In this document: positions 1 through 8,611 of the stretch, piece by piece
How positions within the stretch are numbered: the stretch's first letter is position 1
Layout of the letters: every line of letters begins with the position of its first letter
From: Accumulibacter sp.
Lineage (GTDB): Bacteria > Pseudomonadota > Gammaproteobacteria > Burkholderiales > Rhodocyclaceae
DNA: 38,717 nucleotides
NCBI RefSeq assembly: GCF_023806565.1
Contig: NZ_JAMTDV010000026.1
Coordinates: 1-38,717, forward strand
Direction: 5' to 3'
Program-made: the position numbers and the translations under genes
The notes under the pieces: generated by a model
Seen by the model: only the letters and a program-made list of their open reading frames with translations
What the model was told of the DNA's origin: nothing
Database searches by the model: none

Positions 1-7
1 CGTCGGC

Positions 8-640
8 ATGCTGACCCTCGTCATCGGCGACCGTAATTTTTCTTCCTGGTCGCTGCGGCCCTGGCTGGCGGCCAAGCAGGCGGATCTGCCGTTCGCCGAG
101 GTGTCGATTCGTCTCGACCGCGCCGATACGCGGGAACAGATTCGCCGCCATTCGCCTTCGGGCAAGGTGCCTTGCCTGATCGACGACGACGGCGCTGAGC
201 GCCTGCTGATCTGGGATTCGCTGGCGATCTGCGAATATCTCGCCGAGCTGGCACCTGCCTTGTGGCCTGCCGAGCGCGCGCTGCGCGCCGAGGCACGATC
301 GCTGAGCGCCGAAATGCACTCGGGATTCGTGTCGCTGCGTCAGAATCTGCCGATGGACATTCGCGCGCGCAAACCGCGCCAGGCGATCAGTCCGGAAACT
401 GCGGCCGACATCCGCCGCATCGTCGACATCTGGGAATCGGCACGCAACCGCTTTGCCACCCGCGGGCCCTTCCTGTTCGGCACGTTCTCGATTGCCGACG
501 CGATGTACGCGCCGGTGGCCTGGCGTTTCGTCAGCTACGCAGTCGATCTGCCCGCCGCTTCGCAGGCCTGGGTCGAAAGCATGCTGGCCCTGCCGGCGAT
601 GCGCGAGTGGCAGGCCGGGGCATTGGCCGAGGCGCAATAG
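8..640 (+). CDS. Glutathione S-transferase family protein
   Basis: A 210-residue protein with the two-domain GST layout. The N-terminal thioredoxin-like half opens with RNFSSWSLRPWL, a motif of bacterial GST-like proteins in which a Ser of the SSWS run is the likely glutathione-activating residue. It also holds the cis-Pro segment GKVPCL and the glutathione-contacting WDSLAICEYL at about residues 69-78. The C-terminal half is all-helical. Cytosolic glutathione conjugation or a peroxidase role is the family expectation; the substrate cannot be read from the sequence. The start lies only 7 bases from the window edge, so its ribosome site is mostly outside view. It is followed 18 bases later by cca on the same strand and may be cotranscribed with it. 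Confidence 0.9.
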   Translation: MLTLVIGDRNFSSWSLRPWLAAKQADLPFAEVSIRLDRADTREQIRRHSPSGKVPCLIDDDGAERLLIWDSLAICEYLAELAPALWPAERALRAEARSLSAEMHSGFVSLRQNLPMDIRARKPRQAISPETAADIRRIVDIWESARNRFATRGPFLFGTFSIADAMYAPVAWRFVSYAVDLPAASQAWVESMLALPAMREWQAGALAEAQ

Positions 641-658
641 GCGCTGGTCGCGACCAGC

Positions 659-1882
659 ATGCGTATTTTCACGGTCGGCGGAGCGATTCGCGACGAACTG
701 CTCGGTTTGCCGGTGAAGGATCGCGATCATGTGGTCGTCGGCGCTACGCCCGAGGAAATGCTGGCACGCGGATTCAAGCCGGTAGGCAAGGATTTCCCGG
801 TGTTCCTGCATCCGCGATCGCACGAGGAATACGCGTTGGCGCGCACCGAGCGCAAGACCGGTCGCGGCTACCAGGGTTTCGCCTTCCATGCCACGCCCGA
901 GGTCACGCTGAGCGAAGACCTCGCGCGCCGCGATCTGACGATCAACGCCATCGCACGCGCCGACGACGGTTCGCTGATCGATCCCCATGGCGGGATCGGC
1001 GATCTCGCCGCGCGCGTCCTGCGGCATGTCGGCCCGGCATTCGCCGAAGACCCGGTACGCGTCCTGCGGCTGGCCCGTTTCGCCGCGCGCTTTCCCGATT
1101 TTACGGTGGCGCCCGAAACCGTGGCGCTGATCCGCAACATGGTCGCCGCCGGCGAAGTCGACCATCTGGTAGCCGAACGTGTCTGGCAGGAACTGGCCCG
1201 GGGTCTGCTGGAAGACCGGCCGTCGCGGATGTTCGAAGCCCTGCGCGAAGGTGGCGCGCTGGCCCGGCTGCTGCCCGAGGTGGACCGCCTGTTCGGCGTC
1301 CCGCAGCGCGCCGACTGTCACCCGGAAGTGGACACGGGAATACACGTGATGATGGTCGTCGATCAGTCGGCCCGGCGCGCCTGCCCGCTGCCCGTGCGCT
1401 GGGCAGCCCTTTTGCACGATCTCGGCAAGGGCAGCACGCCCGCCGCCGACCTGCCGCGTCATCCCGGGCATGAAGCGCGCAGTGTCGAACTGGCCGGCGC
1501 AGTCTGCGCCCGCCTCAAGGTACCGGTCGAATGCCGCGATCTGGCTCTGCTGGTGGCGCGTTACCATGGCGACGTGCATCGCGGCCCGGAGCTGACGGCG
1601 GCGACGATCGTCAGGCTGCTGGCAGGCACCGACGCCCTGCGTCGCCCACACCGCTTCGAACAGTTGCTGGACGCTTGTGCCTGCGACTTCCACGGTCGCC
1701 AGGGCTGGCAGGAAGTCCCCTATCCGGCGCCGCAGCTCTTCCGCCAGGCACTGGCAGCGCTGCGCGCGGTCGATGCGGCGGCGATCGCGCGCTCCTGTGG
1801 CGATCGCGGCCAGATCGCCGCGCGCCTGCACGAGGCGAGAGTTGCGGCGGTCAAGAACGCGCTCTCGACGCCCACGGACTGA
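659..1882 (+). CDS. cca: Multifunctional CCA protein (tRNA nucleotidyltransferase with HD domain)
   Basis: A 407-residue class II tRNA nucleotidyltransferase that adds or repairs the 3-prime CCA end of tRNA. Seen directly: the nucleotide-binding GGAIRD motif at residues 8-13, the KDRDHVVVG strand carrying the metal-binding acidic pair, the RRDLTINAIA motif near residue 90, the EDPVRVLRLARFAARF segment, and a C-terminal HD phosphohydrolase domain with LLHDLGKG. The HD domain and the length, close to the E. coli enzyme (412), mark the long multifunctional form that also has phosphatase and 2-prime,3-prime-cyclic phosphodiesterase activity. The ATG start is the first residue of the conserved N-terminus. 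It is convergent with the methyltransferase downstream; no clear hairpin lies in the 96 bases between them. Confidence 0.97.
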   Translation: MRIFTVGGAIRDELLGLPVKDRDHVVVGATPEEMLARGFKPVGKDFPVFLHPRSHEEYALARTERKTGRGYQGFAFHATPEVTLSEDLARRDLTINAIARADDGSLIDPHGGIGDLAARVLRHVGPAFAEDPVRVLRLARFAARFPDFTVAPETVALIRNMVAAGEVDHLVAERVWQELARGLLEDRPSRMFEALREGGALARLLPEVDRLFGVPQRADCHPEVDTGIHVMMVVDQSARRACPLPVRWAALLHDLGKGSTPAADLPRHPGHEARSVELAGAVCARLKVPVECRDLALLVARYHGDVHRGPELTAATIVRLLAGTDALRRPHRFEQLLDACACDFHGRQGWQEVPYPAPQLFRQALAALRAVDAAAIARSCGDRGQIAARLHEARVAAVKNALSTPTD

Positions 1883-1978
1883 GTACGGTCCGCTTGTTTG
1901 GTGGTGACAGTCGCCAAGCGACGCTGCCGGGTCTTCGGCCCCTGCTGCGGCTCGCTCGACGAGGACACGTAGTCCGTG

Positions 1979-3163
1979 CTACAGCGTCACGCTGCGGTCG
2001 CCGCGGACGAAGCCGATCAGCGGCTCGTCGATTCCCTTGCCGAGGGCCATCACCTTGAAAAGCTCGCCCATCTCCGCGGGTGAAACCAGCTTCTGCGCCG
2101 CGCTGGCCAGCGGCAGGTAGCGCCGGGGATCGCTCGCCGGCGTTCTCGCCAGAACCTCGGTCAACCCGCAATTGAACAGAAAGCTCGCCTGCGTGGTGTA
2201 GCCCAGGAGGTCCAGACCGGCAGCGCAACCGGCCTCGGCTAGCGCCGTGAAGTCGACGTGCGCCGTGATGTCCTGCAGGCCCGGCAAGTAGAAGGGCTCG
2301 CCGTGCGCATGCTGGCGATAGTGGCACATCAGCGTACCGGTGTCGCGCTGCGCGTGGTAGTACTCGCGGCGGGGAAAGCCATAGTCGATCAGCAGCAGTG
2401 CGCCACGCCCGAGAATCGATGCCCATTGCGCCACCCAGGCCGGCGCCAGCAACGAGACTTCGCTCAAATAGCCGGGGGGCAGCGCATGGTCGCTGGCCAG
2501 CGCCAGCGCGCGCTCGCGCAGGCAGCCGTCGGCGACGCGATCGCACCAGACGAACCGGCCATCTTCGACGCCAACCCCGCGCTCGCAGATCGCATCCGCG
2601 TTCCAGACCACCAGATGCACGGGCATCGCATCGAGCACTTCGTTGGCCAGCACCAGTCCGTCGAAACGCTCGGGCAAGTGTTCCAGCCAGTGCACTCGCG
2701 GCAGCAGACGCGGTGCCTGCAGGCCGATCGTCGCCCGCTGTCGCGCCCGCAATTCGCCGGAGAGTTCAAGGATGCCATAGCGGTCGGGAAGTTGGCCGCG
2801 TGCTTCGAGTTCGAGCAGCAGATCGGCGGCAAGCCTTCCGCTCCCGGCGCCTGCCTCGATCACATTTGGCGCGCTGACGGCGAGCAACTGTGCAACCTGC
2901 GCAACCACAGTCCGGGCGAAAACCGGGCCCAGTTCCGGCGCGGTGACGAAGTCTCCCGCGCTACCGAACTTGTCCGCGCCGCCAGCATAATAGCCCATCC
3001 CCGGCGCGTACAGCGCGAGCTCCATGAAGCGGTCGAAGCCGATCCAGCCGCCAGCAGCCGCGATACAGGCGGCAATGTGGCTGCTCAGTGCCGAACTGCT
3101 GGCGAGCGCGTCGGCACTCGCTGCAGGCAGTGGCGCTGCCGCTCGGCGGCCATCGGTCAGCAT
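1979..3163 (-). CDS. MidA/NDUFAF7-type class I SAM-dependent methyltransferase
   Basis: A 394-residue member of the family (DUF185) that in mitochondria (NDUFAF7/MidA) methylates an arginine of a complex I subunit. Its bacterial role is not settled. Seen: the N-terminal family signature GWIGFDRFMELALYAPGMGY at about residues 39-58, then GDFVTAPELGPVF, the SAM-binding VIEAGAGSGRLAADLL at about 100-115, and the acidic strand FDGLVLANEVLDAMPVH. The length is typical. It starts 15 bases after the stop of the upstream 280-residue gene, so the two probably form a minus-strand operon. The ATG has only a weak Shine-Dalgarno. Target protein inferred from the family only. Confidence 0.9.
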   Translation of the reverse strand: MLTDGRRAAAPLPAASADALASSSALSSHIAACIAAAGGWIGFDRFMELALYAPGMGYYAGGADKFGSAGDFVTAPELGPVFARTVVAQVAQLLAVSAPNVIEAGAGSGRLAADLLLELEARGQLPDRYGILELSGELRARQRATIGLQAPRLLPRVHWLEHLPERFDGLVLANEVLDAMPVHLVVWNADAICERGVGVEDGRFVWCDRVADGCLRERALALASDHALPPGYLSEVSLLAPAWVAQWASILGRGALLLIDYGFPRREYYHAQRDTGTLMCHYRQHAHGEPFYLPGLQDITAHVDFTALAEAGCAAGLDLLGYTTQASFLFNCGLTEVLARTPASDPRRYLPLASAAQKLVSPAEMGELFKVMALGKGIDEPLIGFVRGDRSVTL

Positions 3164-3178
3164 GACGGCCGCTCGCGC

Positions 3179-4021
3179 TTACTCGTCCCGCAGTTCGAAG
3201 CGGACCCGCCCGTACATTTCCGGGTGCCTCTTCGCCAACCAGTGCTCGGCCTCGGATTCGGCGCGCTCCCAGGTCGCTGCGCGCAAGGGTACCAACTGCG
3301 TGCGACCGTCGTCGGCGCGCCATTCCAGAGTGTATCCGTGAAAGCCTTCACGCCCGTGCAAGGCGATGGTACTGGTCAACGCGGGTGGCTCGCGACGCAG
3401 TTCGCCAGCACCGCTACCGTCCAGACAAAGTCGATAGACCGGGCCCTTGCCCTGATGCTGGACCAGGTATTGCCGATCCGGAATTCGTTCGGCGACGACT
3501 TGCCACTCGGCACATGCTTCGATGATCGCCGCTAGCGGCACGCCGGTTTCGTCGTGAAGGATCTCCGCCTCGACCGCATGCGTCTCACCGTCGAGCAACT
3601 CGTGCCAGGGCAAACCGTGCCGGGTCGGCGGAGCGAAGGGGAGGGCGCACTTGCCCTGGCGAATACGGGCAAAAAGCGATGATTTGCGTACGTCTTCGAG
3701 GTCGATTGTCGGAAAGTCCGAACGTGGTGACGAGCGGAAGTTGCCAGCTCCCATGTAGCCGTCGTTCCACAGCGCTTTCAGCCATGCCGCCGTGTCGAGA
3801 ATGAGTTGCGCCGATTCATCGTCGAGTTCGCCATCGAGCTGAGCGCGCCCCTGACCACCGCTCAGCCGACCAGCGAGCAATGCCGCTTCGTGAGCGCGCG
3901 CGCGCAGCACTTCTTCCAGCAGGATTCCCACCCACTCGGCGTCGGCAGCCGGAAGCCGAGCGACGCGCTCGGCAAGCTTCGCCAGATGTTCGGCATCGAG
4001 TGGGGTGTCCAGCTTGCTCAT
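3179..4021 (-). CDS. Hypothetical protein, 280 residues
   Basis: I do not recognise a family. The start is set at 4021, where ATG is preceded by a GGGAAGAG ribosome site, giving MSKLDTPLDAEH. The same frame stays open for more than 1.7 kb further upstream, but that extension is antisense to the pteridine reductase and ttcA and is rejected. The N-terminal third is helical and charged (LAKLAERVARL, EEVLRARAHEAALLAG). The C-terminal half is rich in beta-type segments (TSTIALHGREGFHGYTLEW) and ends WLAKRHPEMYGRVRFELRDE. There is no signal peptide or membrane span, so it is probably cytosolic. It precedes the MidA-type methyltransferase by 15 bases, so a shared operon is likely. It is divergent from the pteridine reductase. 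Confidence 0.75.
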   Translation of the reverse strand: MSKLDTPLDAEHLAKLAERVARLPAADAEWVGILLEEVLRARAHEAALLAGRLSGGQGRAQLDGELDDESAQLILDTAAWLKALWNDGYMGAGNFRSSPRSDFPTIDLEDVRKSSLFARIRQGKCALPFAPPTRHGLPWHELLDGETHAVEAEILHDETGVPLAAIIEACAEWQVVAERIPDRQYLVQHQGKGPVYRLCLDGSGAGELRREPPALTSTIALHGREGFHGYTLEWRADDGRTQLVPLRAATWERAESEAEHWLAKRHPEMYGRVRFELRDE

Positions 4022-4147
4022 GCATCTCTTCCCGACCGTCGAGTTGCGCAGTTTACCGCCGCCACGGCGAAATGCGCGGATTTTCCGGAAGCAGAGGCAG
4101 GAATCCGCTAAAATCAGACCGTTGAGGATGTTTGCCGAAAACCCGGG

Positions 4148-4885
4148 ATGAGCCGAAAAACGATCTTGGTCACCGGCGCTGCGCGGCGGCTGGGCAGCGC
4201 GATCGTGCGCGAAATGCACGCCACGGGAGCCAGCATCATGGTGCACTATCATCGGGCGTCGGCGTCTGCGGAGGCCCTGGTAGCCGAACTGAACGCCCGC
4301 AGATCTGCTTCGGCAGCATGCCTGCAGGCCGACTTGCGGGATGTGGACACTCTGCCCCGGCTGGTAGCCGGGACGGTCGATCGTTTCGGTCGCCTCGACG
4401 CCCTGGTAAACAACGCATCGAGCTTCTTCGCCACGCCGCTGGGCAGCATCGGCCAGGCGGCGTGGGACGATCTCATCGGCAGCAACCTCAAGGCACCGCT
4501 GTTCCTGACCCAGGCGGCTGCGCCGCATTTGCTGGCGGCACGTGGCGCCGTGGTTAATGTCACCGACATCCATGCGGAACGTCCGCTCGCCGGCTATCCG
4601 CTGTACTGTGCGGCGAAAGCCGGCCTGCTGGGCCTGACGCGGGCGCTGGCGATCGAACTGGGACCACGGGTGCGCGTGAACGCGGTTGCCCCCGGGCCGA
4701 TCCTGTGGCCGGAAGGAGAGATATTCGACGACGCCGAGCGAGCGGCGATCGTCGAACACACCCTGCTCAAGCGCGCGGGCTGCCCGCACGACGTCGCGCG
4801 AGCGGTACACTACCTGCTCGAGGAAGCGACCTACGTGACCGGGCAAGTGATCAACGTCGATGGCGGTCGTAGCGCGCACCTGTAA
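4148..4885 (+). CDS. Pteridine reductase, short-chain dehydrogenase/reductase family
   Basis: A 245-residue classical SDR. The NADPH-binding TGAARRLGSAI near residues 9-19 has the arginine-containing form seen in pteridine reductases (PTR1/FolM type), instead of TGxxxGxG. Also seen: NNAS, the NVTDIHAERP segment where PTR1-type enzymes carry Asp in place of the usual catalytic Ser, and the YCAAK catalytic Tyr-Lys pair. The C-terminus GQVINVDGGRS is standard for SDRs. It likely reduces dihydrobiopterin, dihydrofolate or dihydromonapterin in the cytosol. ttcA begins 27 bases downstream on the same strand, so the two, and the cyclase-like gene after them, probably form an operon. A TAAAAT -10-like hexamer lies at 4109-4114, without a convincing -35. 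Confidence 0.9.
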   Translation: MSRKTILVTGAARRLGSAIVREMHATGASIMVHYHRASASAEALVAELNARRSASAACLQADLRDVDTLPRLVAGTVDRFGRLDALVNNASSFFATPLGSIGQAAWDDLIGSNLKAPLFLTQAAAPHLLAARGAVVNVTDIHAERPLAGYPLYCAAKAGLLGLTRALAIELGPRVRVNAVAPGPILWPEGEIFDDAERAAIVEHTLLKRAGCPHDVARAVHYLLEEATYVTGQVINVDGGRSAHL

Positions 4886-4912
4886 TCGGTCCGGCCACTG
4901 GAGAGACCCCCC

Positions 4913-5800
4913 TTGAAACTGTCGAACACCCTGCTGCGCCTGCAGAAACGCCTGGAAAGCAAGGCCGGCAAGGCGATCGCCGACTACCGCATGATCGAGG
5001 ACGGCGACACCATTCTCGTCTGCATTTCCGGCGGCAAGGACTCCTACACGCTGCTGTCGCTGCTGATGGCCCTGCGCGAACGCTCGCCGGTCGACTTTCG
5101 CCTGATCGCGATGAACCTCGACCAGAAGCAGCCGGGTTTCCCGGCGGAAGTGCTGCCGACCTACCTGACAGCAATCGGCGTCGACTACCGGATCGTCGAA
5201 CAGGACACCTACGCCGTGGTCAGGAGCAAGGTTCCGGAGGGCAAGACCACTTGCTCCCTGTGCTCCCGCCTGCGCCGTGGCGTCATCTATCGTACCGCGA
5301 AAGAACTCGGGGCAAACAAGATCGCGCTCGGCCACCATCTCGACGACATTGTCCACACCTTCTTTCTCAATCTCCTGTTTGGTGGGCGGCTCAAGGCGAT
5401 GCCGCCGAAACTGGTGACCGACGACGGCGCGCATGTCGTGATCAGACCGCTGGCGTACTGCAGCGAAGCGGACATCGCGCGCTTTGCACGCGGCATGGCT
5501 TACCCGATCATTCCCTGCAATCTCTGCGGCTCGCAGCAGAATCTGCAGCGCCAGAAGATCCGGGAAATGATGGCCGACTGGGACCAGCGTTACCCGGGAC
5601 GCAGCGAGTCGGTTTTCTCGGCGTTGCAGAAGGTTGTCCCCTCGCACCTCGCCGACCACGCCTTGTTCGATTTCAAGGGGCTGCGTCCGCGTAGCGGCCC
5701 GAGCGCAATGGGTGGTGGCGACGAACTGTTCGATGAGCCATCGCTGCCTGCGCTGCAACGACCGTCGGCAGTGATGCCGCTGGAGGTGGTGACGCCATGA
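4913..5800 (+). CDS. ttcA: tRNA 2-thiocytidine(32) synthetase TtcA
   Basis: A 295-residue ATP-dependent tRNA thiolase that makes 2-thiocytidine at position 32 using an Fe-S cluster. Seen: the PP-loop SGGKDS at about residues 39-44, the paired cysteines of [12 protein letters not shown] that with a third Cys (in NLCGSQ) hold the cluster, and [16 protein letters not shown], all diagnostic of TtcA. The C-terminal [10 protein letters not shown] is also family-typical. The start is TTG at 4913, preceded by GGAGAG; no ATG upstream in frame gives a better N-terminus. The last four bases (ATGA) overlap the start of the cyclase-like/FHA gene, so translation of the two is probably coupled. Confidence 0.96.
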   Translation: MKLSNTLLRLQKRLESKAGKAIADYRMIEDGDTILVCISGGKDSYTLLSLLMALRERSPVDFRLIAMNLDQKQPGFPAEVLPTYLTAIGVDYRIVEQDTYAVVRSKVPEGKTTCSLCSRLRRGVIYRTAKELGANKIALGHHLDDIVHTFFLNLLFGGRLKAMPPKLVTDDGAHVVIRPLAYCSEADIARFARGMAYPIIPCNLCGSQQNLQRQKIREMMADWDQRYPGRSESVFSALQKVVPSHLADHALFDFKGLRPRSGPSAMGGGDELFDEPSLPALQRPSAVMPLEVVTP

Positions 5801-6693
5801 GCGGCAGAGAAGAAATGCAGTCGGTAGTGCTGGCGGCAGTTGCCGGGAGTTCGCGACTGTTCGAGAAGCTTGGGGGAACCGAGGCGCTGCACGCGGTGGA
5901 GCGCTGCCTGAAGCGCATGAGCCGGGGCATCGACGGTTTTCACGGGCGAATCGTCCGCAGCGGCCGGCATGACGTCATGGCGATTTTCGACAACGTCAAC
6001 GATGCGTGCCAGGCGGCGATCGCCATGCAGCGGCGGATAGCCGACCTGCCGCCGATTTCCGGCGTTCAGCTGGCGATCCGGATCGGTTTCCATCACGGCC
6101 CTGTGGTCGAGGCGGGCGGCGAGTTCATCGGCGACTGTGTGAACACCGCCGAGTGCCTGGCGGGACTGGCTGGCGCCGGACAGATTCTGACCAACCACGA
6201 AACGCGGACACTGCTCTCGCCGAGTCTGCGGGAATCGACGCGGCCACTGGCGAACGGACCAGCTGCCAACCGTGCTGGCGAACAACAGATTTTTGAAGTA
6301 CTTTGGCATGAGCACCGGCCCGAGCCCGCACGGCCGGTCGTCGAGGTGCCCACCGCGGTCAAGGAGCGCGAGCTGCGACTGTGCGTGCGCTACGGACGCT
6401 CGGTGAAGCTGCTCGACAAGCACCGGCAAAGTCTGCACATGGGACGGGACGGGGACTGCGAGATCATCGTCCGCGACCGTCGCGCATCGCGACAGCATGC
6501 GCTGATCGAGCGGCGGGGCGACCAGTTCGTGCTCAAGGACGTCAGCACCAATGGCACCTTCGTCACCGTTCACGGCGAATCCGAGCTTTTTGTCCGGCAC
6601 GAGGAATTCGTCCTGCGGGGCAGCGGGGTGATTTCCTTCGCCGCCTCTGCCGGTAGCCCGAGCGCAGACATCGCCGAATTCGAACACGTCTGA
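5797..6693 (+). CDS. Class III cyclase-like domain with degenerate active site, fused to FHA domain
   Basis: A 298-residue protein with a class III adenylate/guanylate cyclase homology domain (about 8-172) and a C-terminal FHA phosphothreonine-binding domain (about 192-283). The FHA ligand residues are intact: G216/R217, S231-R-Q-H234, N252/G253. The cyclase fold is clear ([23 protein letters not shown]), but the first metal Asp is Ala14 (AAVAGSS for ADxxGST), the second is His58 (GRHDVM for AGDEVM), and the transition-state Arg is Cys120 (NTAEC for NxAAR). I infer a catalytically dead pseudo-cyclase acting as a regulator or scaffold that reads Ser/Thr phosphorylation. It overlaps ttcA by four bases. 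No kinase is visible nearby. Confidence 0.88.
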   Translation: MSGREEMQSVVLAAVAGSSRLFEKLGGTEALHAVERCLKRMSRGIDGFHGRIVRSGRHDVMAIFDNVNDACQAAIAMQRRIADLPPISGVQLAIRIGFHHGPVVEAGGEFIGDCVNTAECLAGLAGAGQILTNHETRTLLSPSLRESTRPLANGPAANRAGEQQIFEVLWHEHRPEPARPVVEVPTAVKERELRLCVRYGRSVKLLDKHRQSLHMGRDGDCEIIVRDRRASRQHALIERRGDQFVLKDVSTNGTFVTVHGESELFVRHEEFVLRGSGVISFAASAGSPSADIAEFEHV

Positions 6694-6709
6694 GCAGTTG
6701 TGTTCGCCG

Positions 6710-7429
6710 TCAGTTGGGCAGGGCGCGCGCTACGACGAGCAGCATGACCTCTGCGGCACCGTGCAGTTTCACCGTCCTCGCCAGTTCGTCGAGAGAGGAG
6801 CCGGTCGTCATCACGTCGTCGATCAGCAGCAGGCGCTTGCCGGTGAAATCGGACGCGCAGTCGAACGCTCCGCGCACGTTGCGCGCTCTTTCCCGCCACG
6901 GCAGGTCCGCCTGCGCCGCAGTGTGGCGGATGCGGCGGCAACTGCGCGCATCGATCGGGATTCGCCATGCCCTGGAGAGTGGACGGGCCAACTCGAGCGC
7001 CTGATTGAAGCCGCGTTCACGCAAGCGCACGGGGTGCAGCGGCAGGGGCACGATCAGATCCGCCCCGAGGCCGCCATCAGCGATGGCGGCAAGCTGGCGA
7101 CCGAAGTAGCCGCCGAGTGCCAGGCGATGACCGTACTTGAACGACTGCACGAGCTTGTCGATCGGGAACGAGTAGCGAAACGCGGCGACGGTGGAATCGT
7201 AGTGCGGTGGCCGCGCGAGGCACTGGCCGCAGACTTCGCCGCGCGGCGTCGGCAGCGCACAGCAAGGACAACGGGTGTCGGGAAGGCGCGGCAAGTCCTC
7301 CTGACAGGCCGCACAGAGGAGGCTCGCTGCGCTCTCCGCGCCGCACAGCAGACAGTCCTGCGCCAACAGGGCGGCGAACGATCTGCGGACCAATCCGGCG
7401 GTTTGCGTTAAGATGGAGACTCTTGCCAT
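6710..7429 (-). CDS. comF: ComF family phosphoribosyltransferase-like protein
   Basis: About 239 residues. The N-terminal zinc-finger-like part has CLLCG, CAAC, CPCC and CGQC pairs. The C-terminal phosphoribosyltransferase fold ends with the PRPP-loop motif [12 protein letters not shown]. The central [19 protein letters not shown] is highly characteristic of ComF/GntX proteins. In competent bacteria ComF works with the helicase-like ComFA or PriA in handling incoming single-stranded DNA; in others its role is unclear. I chose the ATG at 7429 (MARVSIL); an in-frame start at 7465 would add 12 low-quality residues that run into the bioB upstream region. It is divergent from bioB, as often seen in betaproteobacteria, and convergent with the cyclase-like gene. 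Confidence 0.93.
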   Translation of the reverse strand: MARVSILTQTAGLVRRSFAALLAQDCLLCGAESAASLLCAACQEDLPRLPDTRCPCCALPTPRGEVCGQCLARPPHYDSTVAAFRYSFPIDKLVQSFKYGHRLALGGYFGRQLAAIADGGLGADLIVPLPLHPVRLRERGFNQALELARPLSRAWRIPIDARSCRRIRHTAAQADLPWRERARNVRGAFDCASDFTGKRLLLIDDVMTTGSSLDELARTVKLHGAAEVMLLVVARALPN

Positions 7430-7483
7430 GCTCGTTGCCGATATCCGCCGGCGGGCCCACCCCAACCCTTAGGTTCACATCCC

Positions 7484-8473
7484 ATGAATGCAATTCCTCA
7501 AGCCGCCACGCTCACTCCCGATGACGCGGCGCCAGCCAGCCGCGGCCGGTGGATCGTCGCCGAAGTCGAGGCGCTTTACCAGCTGCCCTTGATGGACCTG
7601 ATTTTCCGTGCGCAACAGGTACACCGCCAGCATTTCGACGCCAACGAAATTCAACGCTCGACGCTGCTCTCCGTCAAGACCGGCGGCTGCTCGGAGGACT
7701 GCGGCTACTGTTCGCAGGCTGCACGCTACCACACCGAGACGGAACGCGAATCCTTGCTGCCGCTCGATGAAGTGGTCGCCGCGGCGCAGGCGGCCAAGGA
7801 TCGGGGCGCCTCGCGCTTCTGCATGGGTGCTGCCTGGCGAGGCCCGAAAGACAGGGATCTCGAGAAAGTCACCGAAATGATTCGCGCCGTCAAGGGGCTG
7901 GGCCTGCAGACCTGTGTCACCCTGGGCATGCTCAAGGATGGTCAGGCGGACCAGCTCAAGGAAGCGGGACTCGACTACTACAACCACAATCTGGACACCG
8001 ACGCGTCGTTCTACGGACAGGTGATCACCACGCACAAGCACGCCGACCGCATCGATACCCTAGGCCAGGTGCGCGAAGCGGGCATCATGGTCTGCTCGGG
8101 CGGAATCATCGGCATGGGCGAATCGCGCAGGAACCGCGCGGCCCTGATCACCCAGCTCGCCAACCTCGATCCGCCGCCGGAATCGGTACCGATCAACAAT
8201 CTCGTCCCGATTCCCGGAACGCCTCTGGCCAATGTCGCGCCGATCGACCACTTCGAGTTCGTGCGCACCATCGCTGCGGCGCGCATCACCATGCCGCGAA
8301 GTTTCGTGCGGCTCTCTGCCGGCCGGCAGGAGATGAGTGAAGAACTGCAGGCGCTGTGTTTCCTGGCGGGAGCCAATTCGATCTTCTACGGCGACAAGCT
8401 GCTGACCACCGGCAATCCGGAAGCCGATCGTGACGAAACGCTGTTCGCGAAGCTGGGGTTGCGGCCGATCTAA
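7484..8473 (+). CDS. bioB: Biotin synthase
   Basis: A 329-residue radical SAM enzyme that inserts sulfur into dethiobiotin, the last step of biotin synthesis. The Cx3Cx2C cluster motif is seen as C69, C73, C76 ([10 protein letters not shown]). Other landmarks are [38 protein letters not shown] and the RLSAGR segment whose Arg helps bind the auxiliary 2Fe-2S cluster. Length and motifs are normal. In this window the biotin product is used by the methylcrotonyl-CoA carboxylase biotin subunit at 22004-24034. An inverted repeat directly follows its stop codon. No BirA or BioR operator that I recognise is present in the short comF-bioB gap. Confidence 0.97.
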   Translation: MNAIPQAATLTPDDAAPASRGRWIVAEVEALYQLPLMDLIFRAQQVHRQHFDANEIQRSTLLSVKTGGCSEDCGYCSQAARYHTETERESLLPLDEVVAAAQAAKDRGASRFCMGAAWRGPKDRDLEKVTEMIRAVKGLGLQTCVTLGMLKDGQADQLKEAGLDYYNHNLDTDASFYGQVITTHKHADRIDTLGQVREAGIMVCSGGIIGMGESRRNRAALITQLANLDPPPESVPINNLVPIPGTPLANVAPIDHFEFVRTIAAARITMPRSFVRLSAGRQEMSEELQALCFLAGANSIFYGDKLLTTGNPEADRDETLFAKLGLRPI

Positions 8474-8519
8474 CGGTCATGGCTGTTTCAGACACCCACA
8501 ATCAGGAAAGCCATGACCG
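8474..8519 (+). terminator. Perfect 11-bp inverted repeat directly after bioB
   Basis: The arms 8474-8484 (CGGTCATGGCT) and 8509-8519 are exact reverse complements, separated by 24 bases, and further partial pairing is possible inside the loop. The repeat begins on the base after the bioB stop codon. No T-run follows, so it is not a classic intrinsic terminator. It may protect the mRNA 3-prime end, attenuate readthrough to bioC, or bind a protein. Confidence 0.45.
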
Positions 8520-8521
8520 CT

Positions 8522-8564
8522 TCCCTCTCCCCCGACCCCTCTCCCACAACGGGGAGAGGGGAGA
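8522..8564. repeat. REP-like palindrome, CCCCTCTCCC/GGGAGAGGGG
   Basis: Perfect 10-base arms at 8536-8545 and 8552-8561 flank a 6-base loop. A second C-rich tract (TCCCTCTCCCCC at 8522-8533) could pair alternatively with the right arm. This composition is the hallmark of a family of short dispersed palindromes found between genes in many proteobacteria. Only one copy lies in the window, so its dispersed nature is inferred from general knowledge. Confidence 0.6.
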
Positions 8565-8611
8565 TTCGTGAGTCGCTGACGCGACTTTCACATTGAATCT
8601 TGCCGTCGCCG

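Noticed and set aside
262-1473. Arg-rich 403-codon frame overlapping GST and cca
   Set aside because: Composition is that of an out-of-frame high-GC shadow, and both overlapped genes are certain.
4022-5758. Long minus-strand frame continuing upstream of the 280-residue gene, antisense to pteridine reductase and ttcA
   Set aside because: The opposite strand carries two well-recognised enzymes, and the extension has no family motifs. A good ribosome site at 4021 sets the real start.
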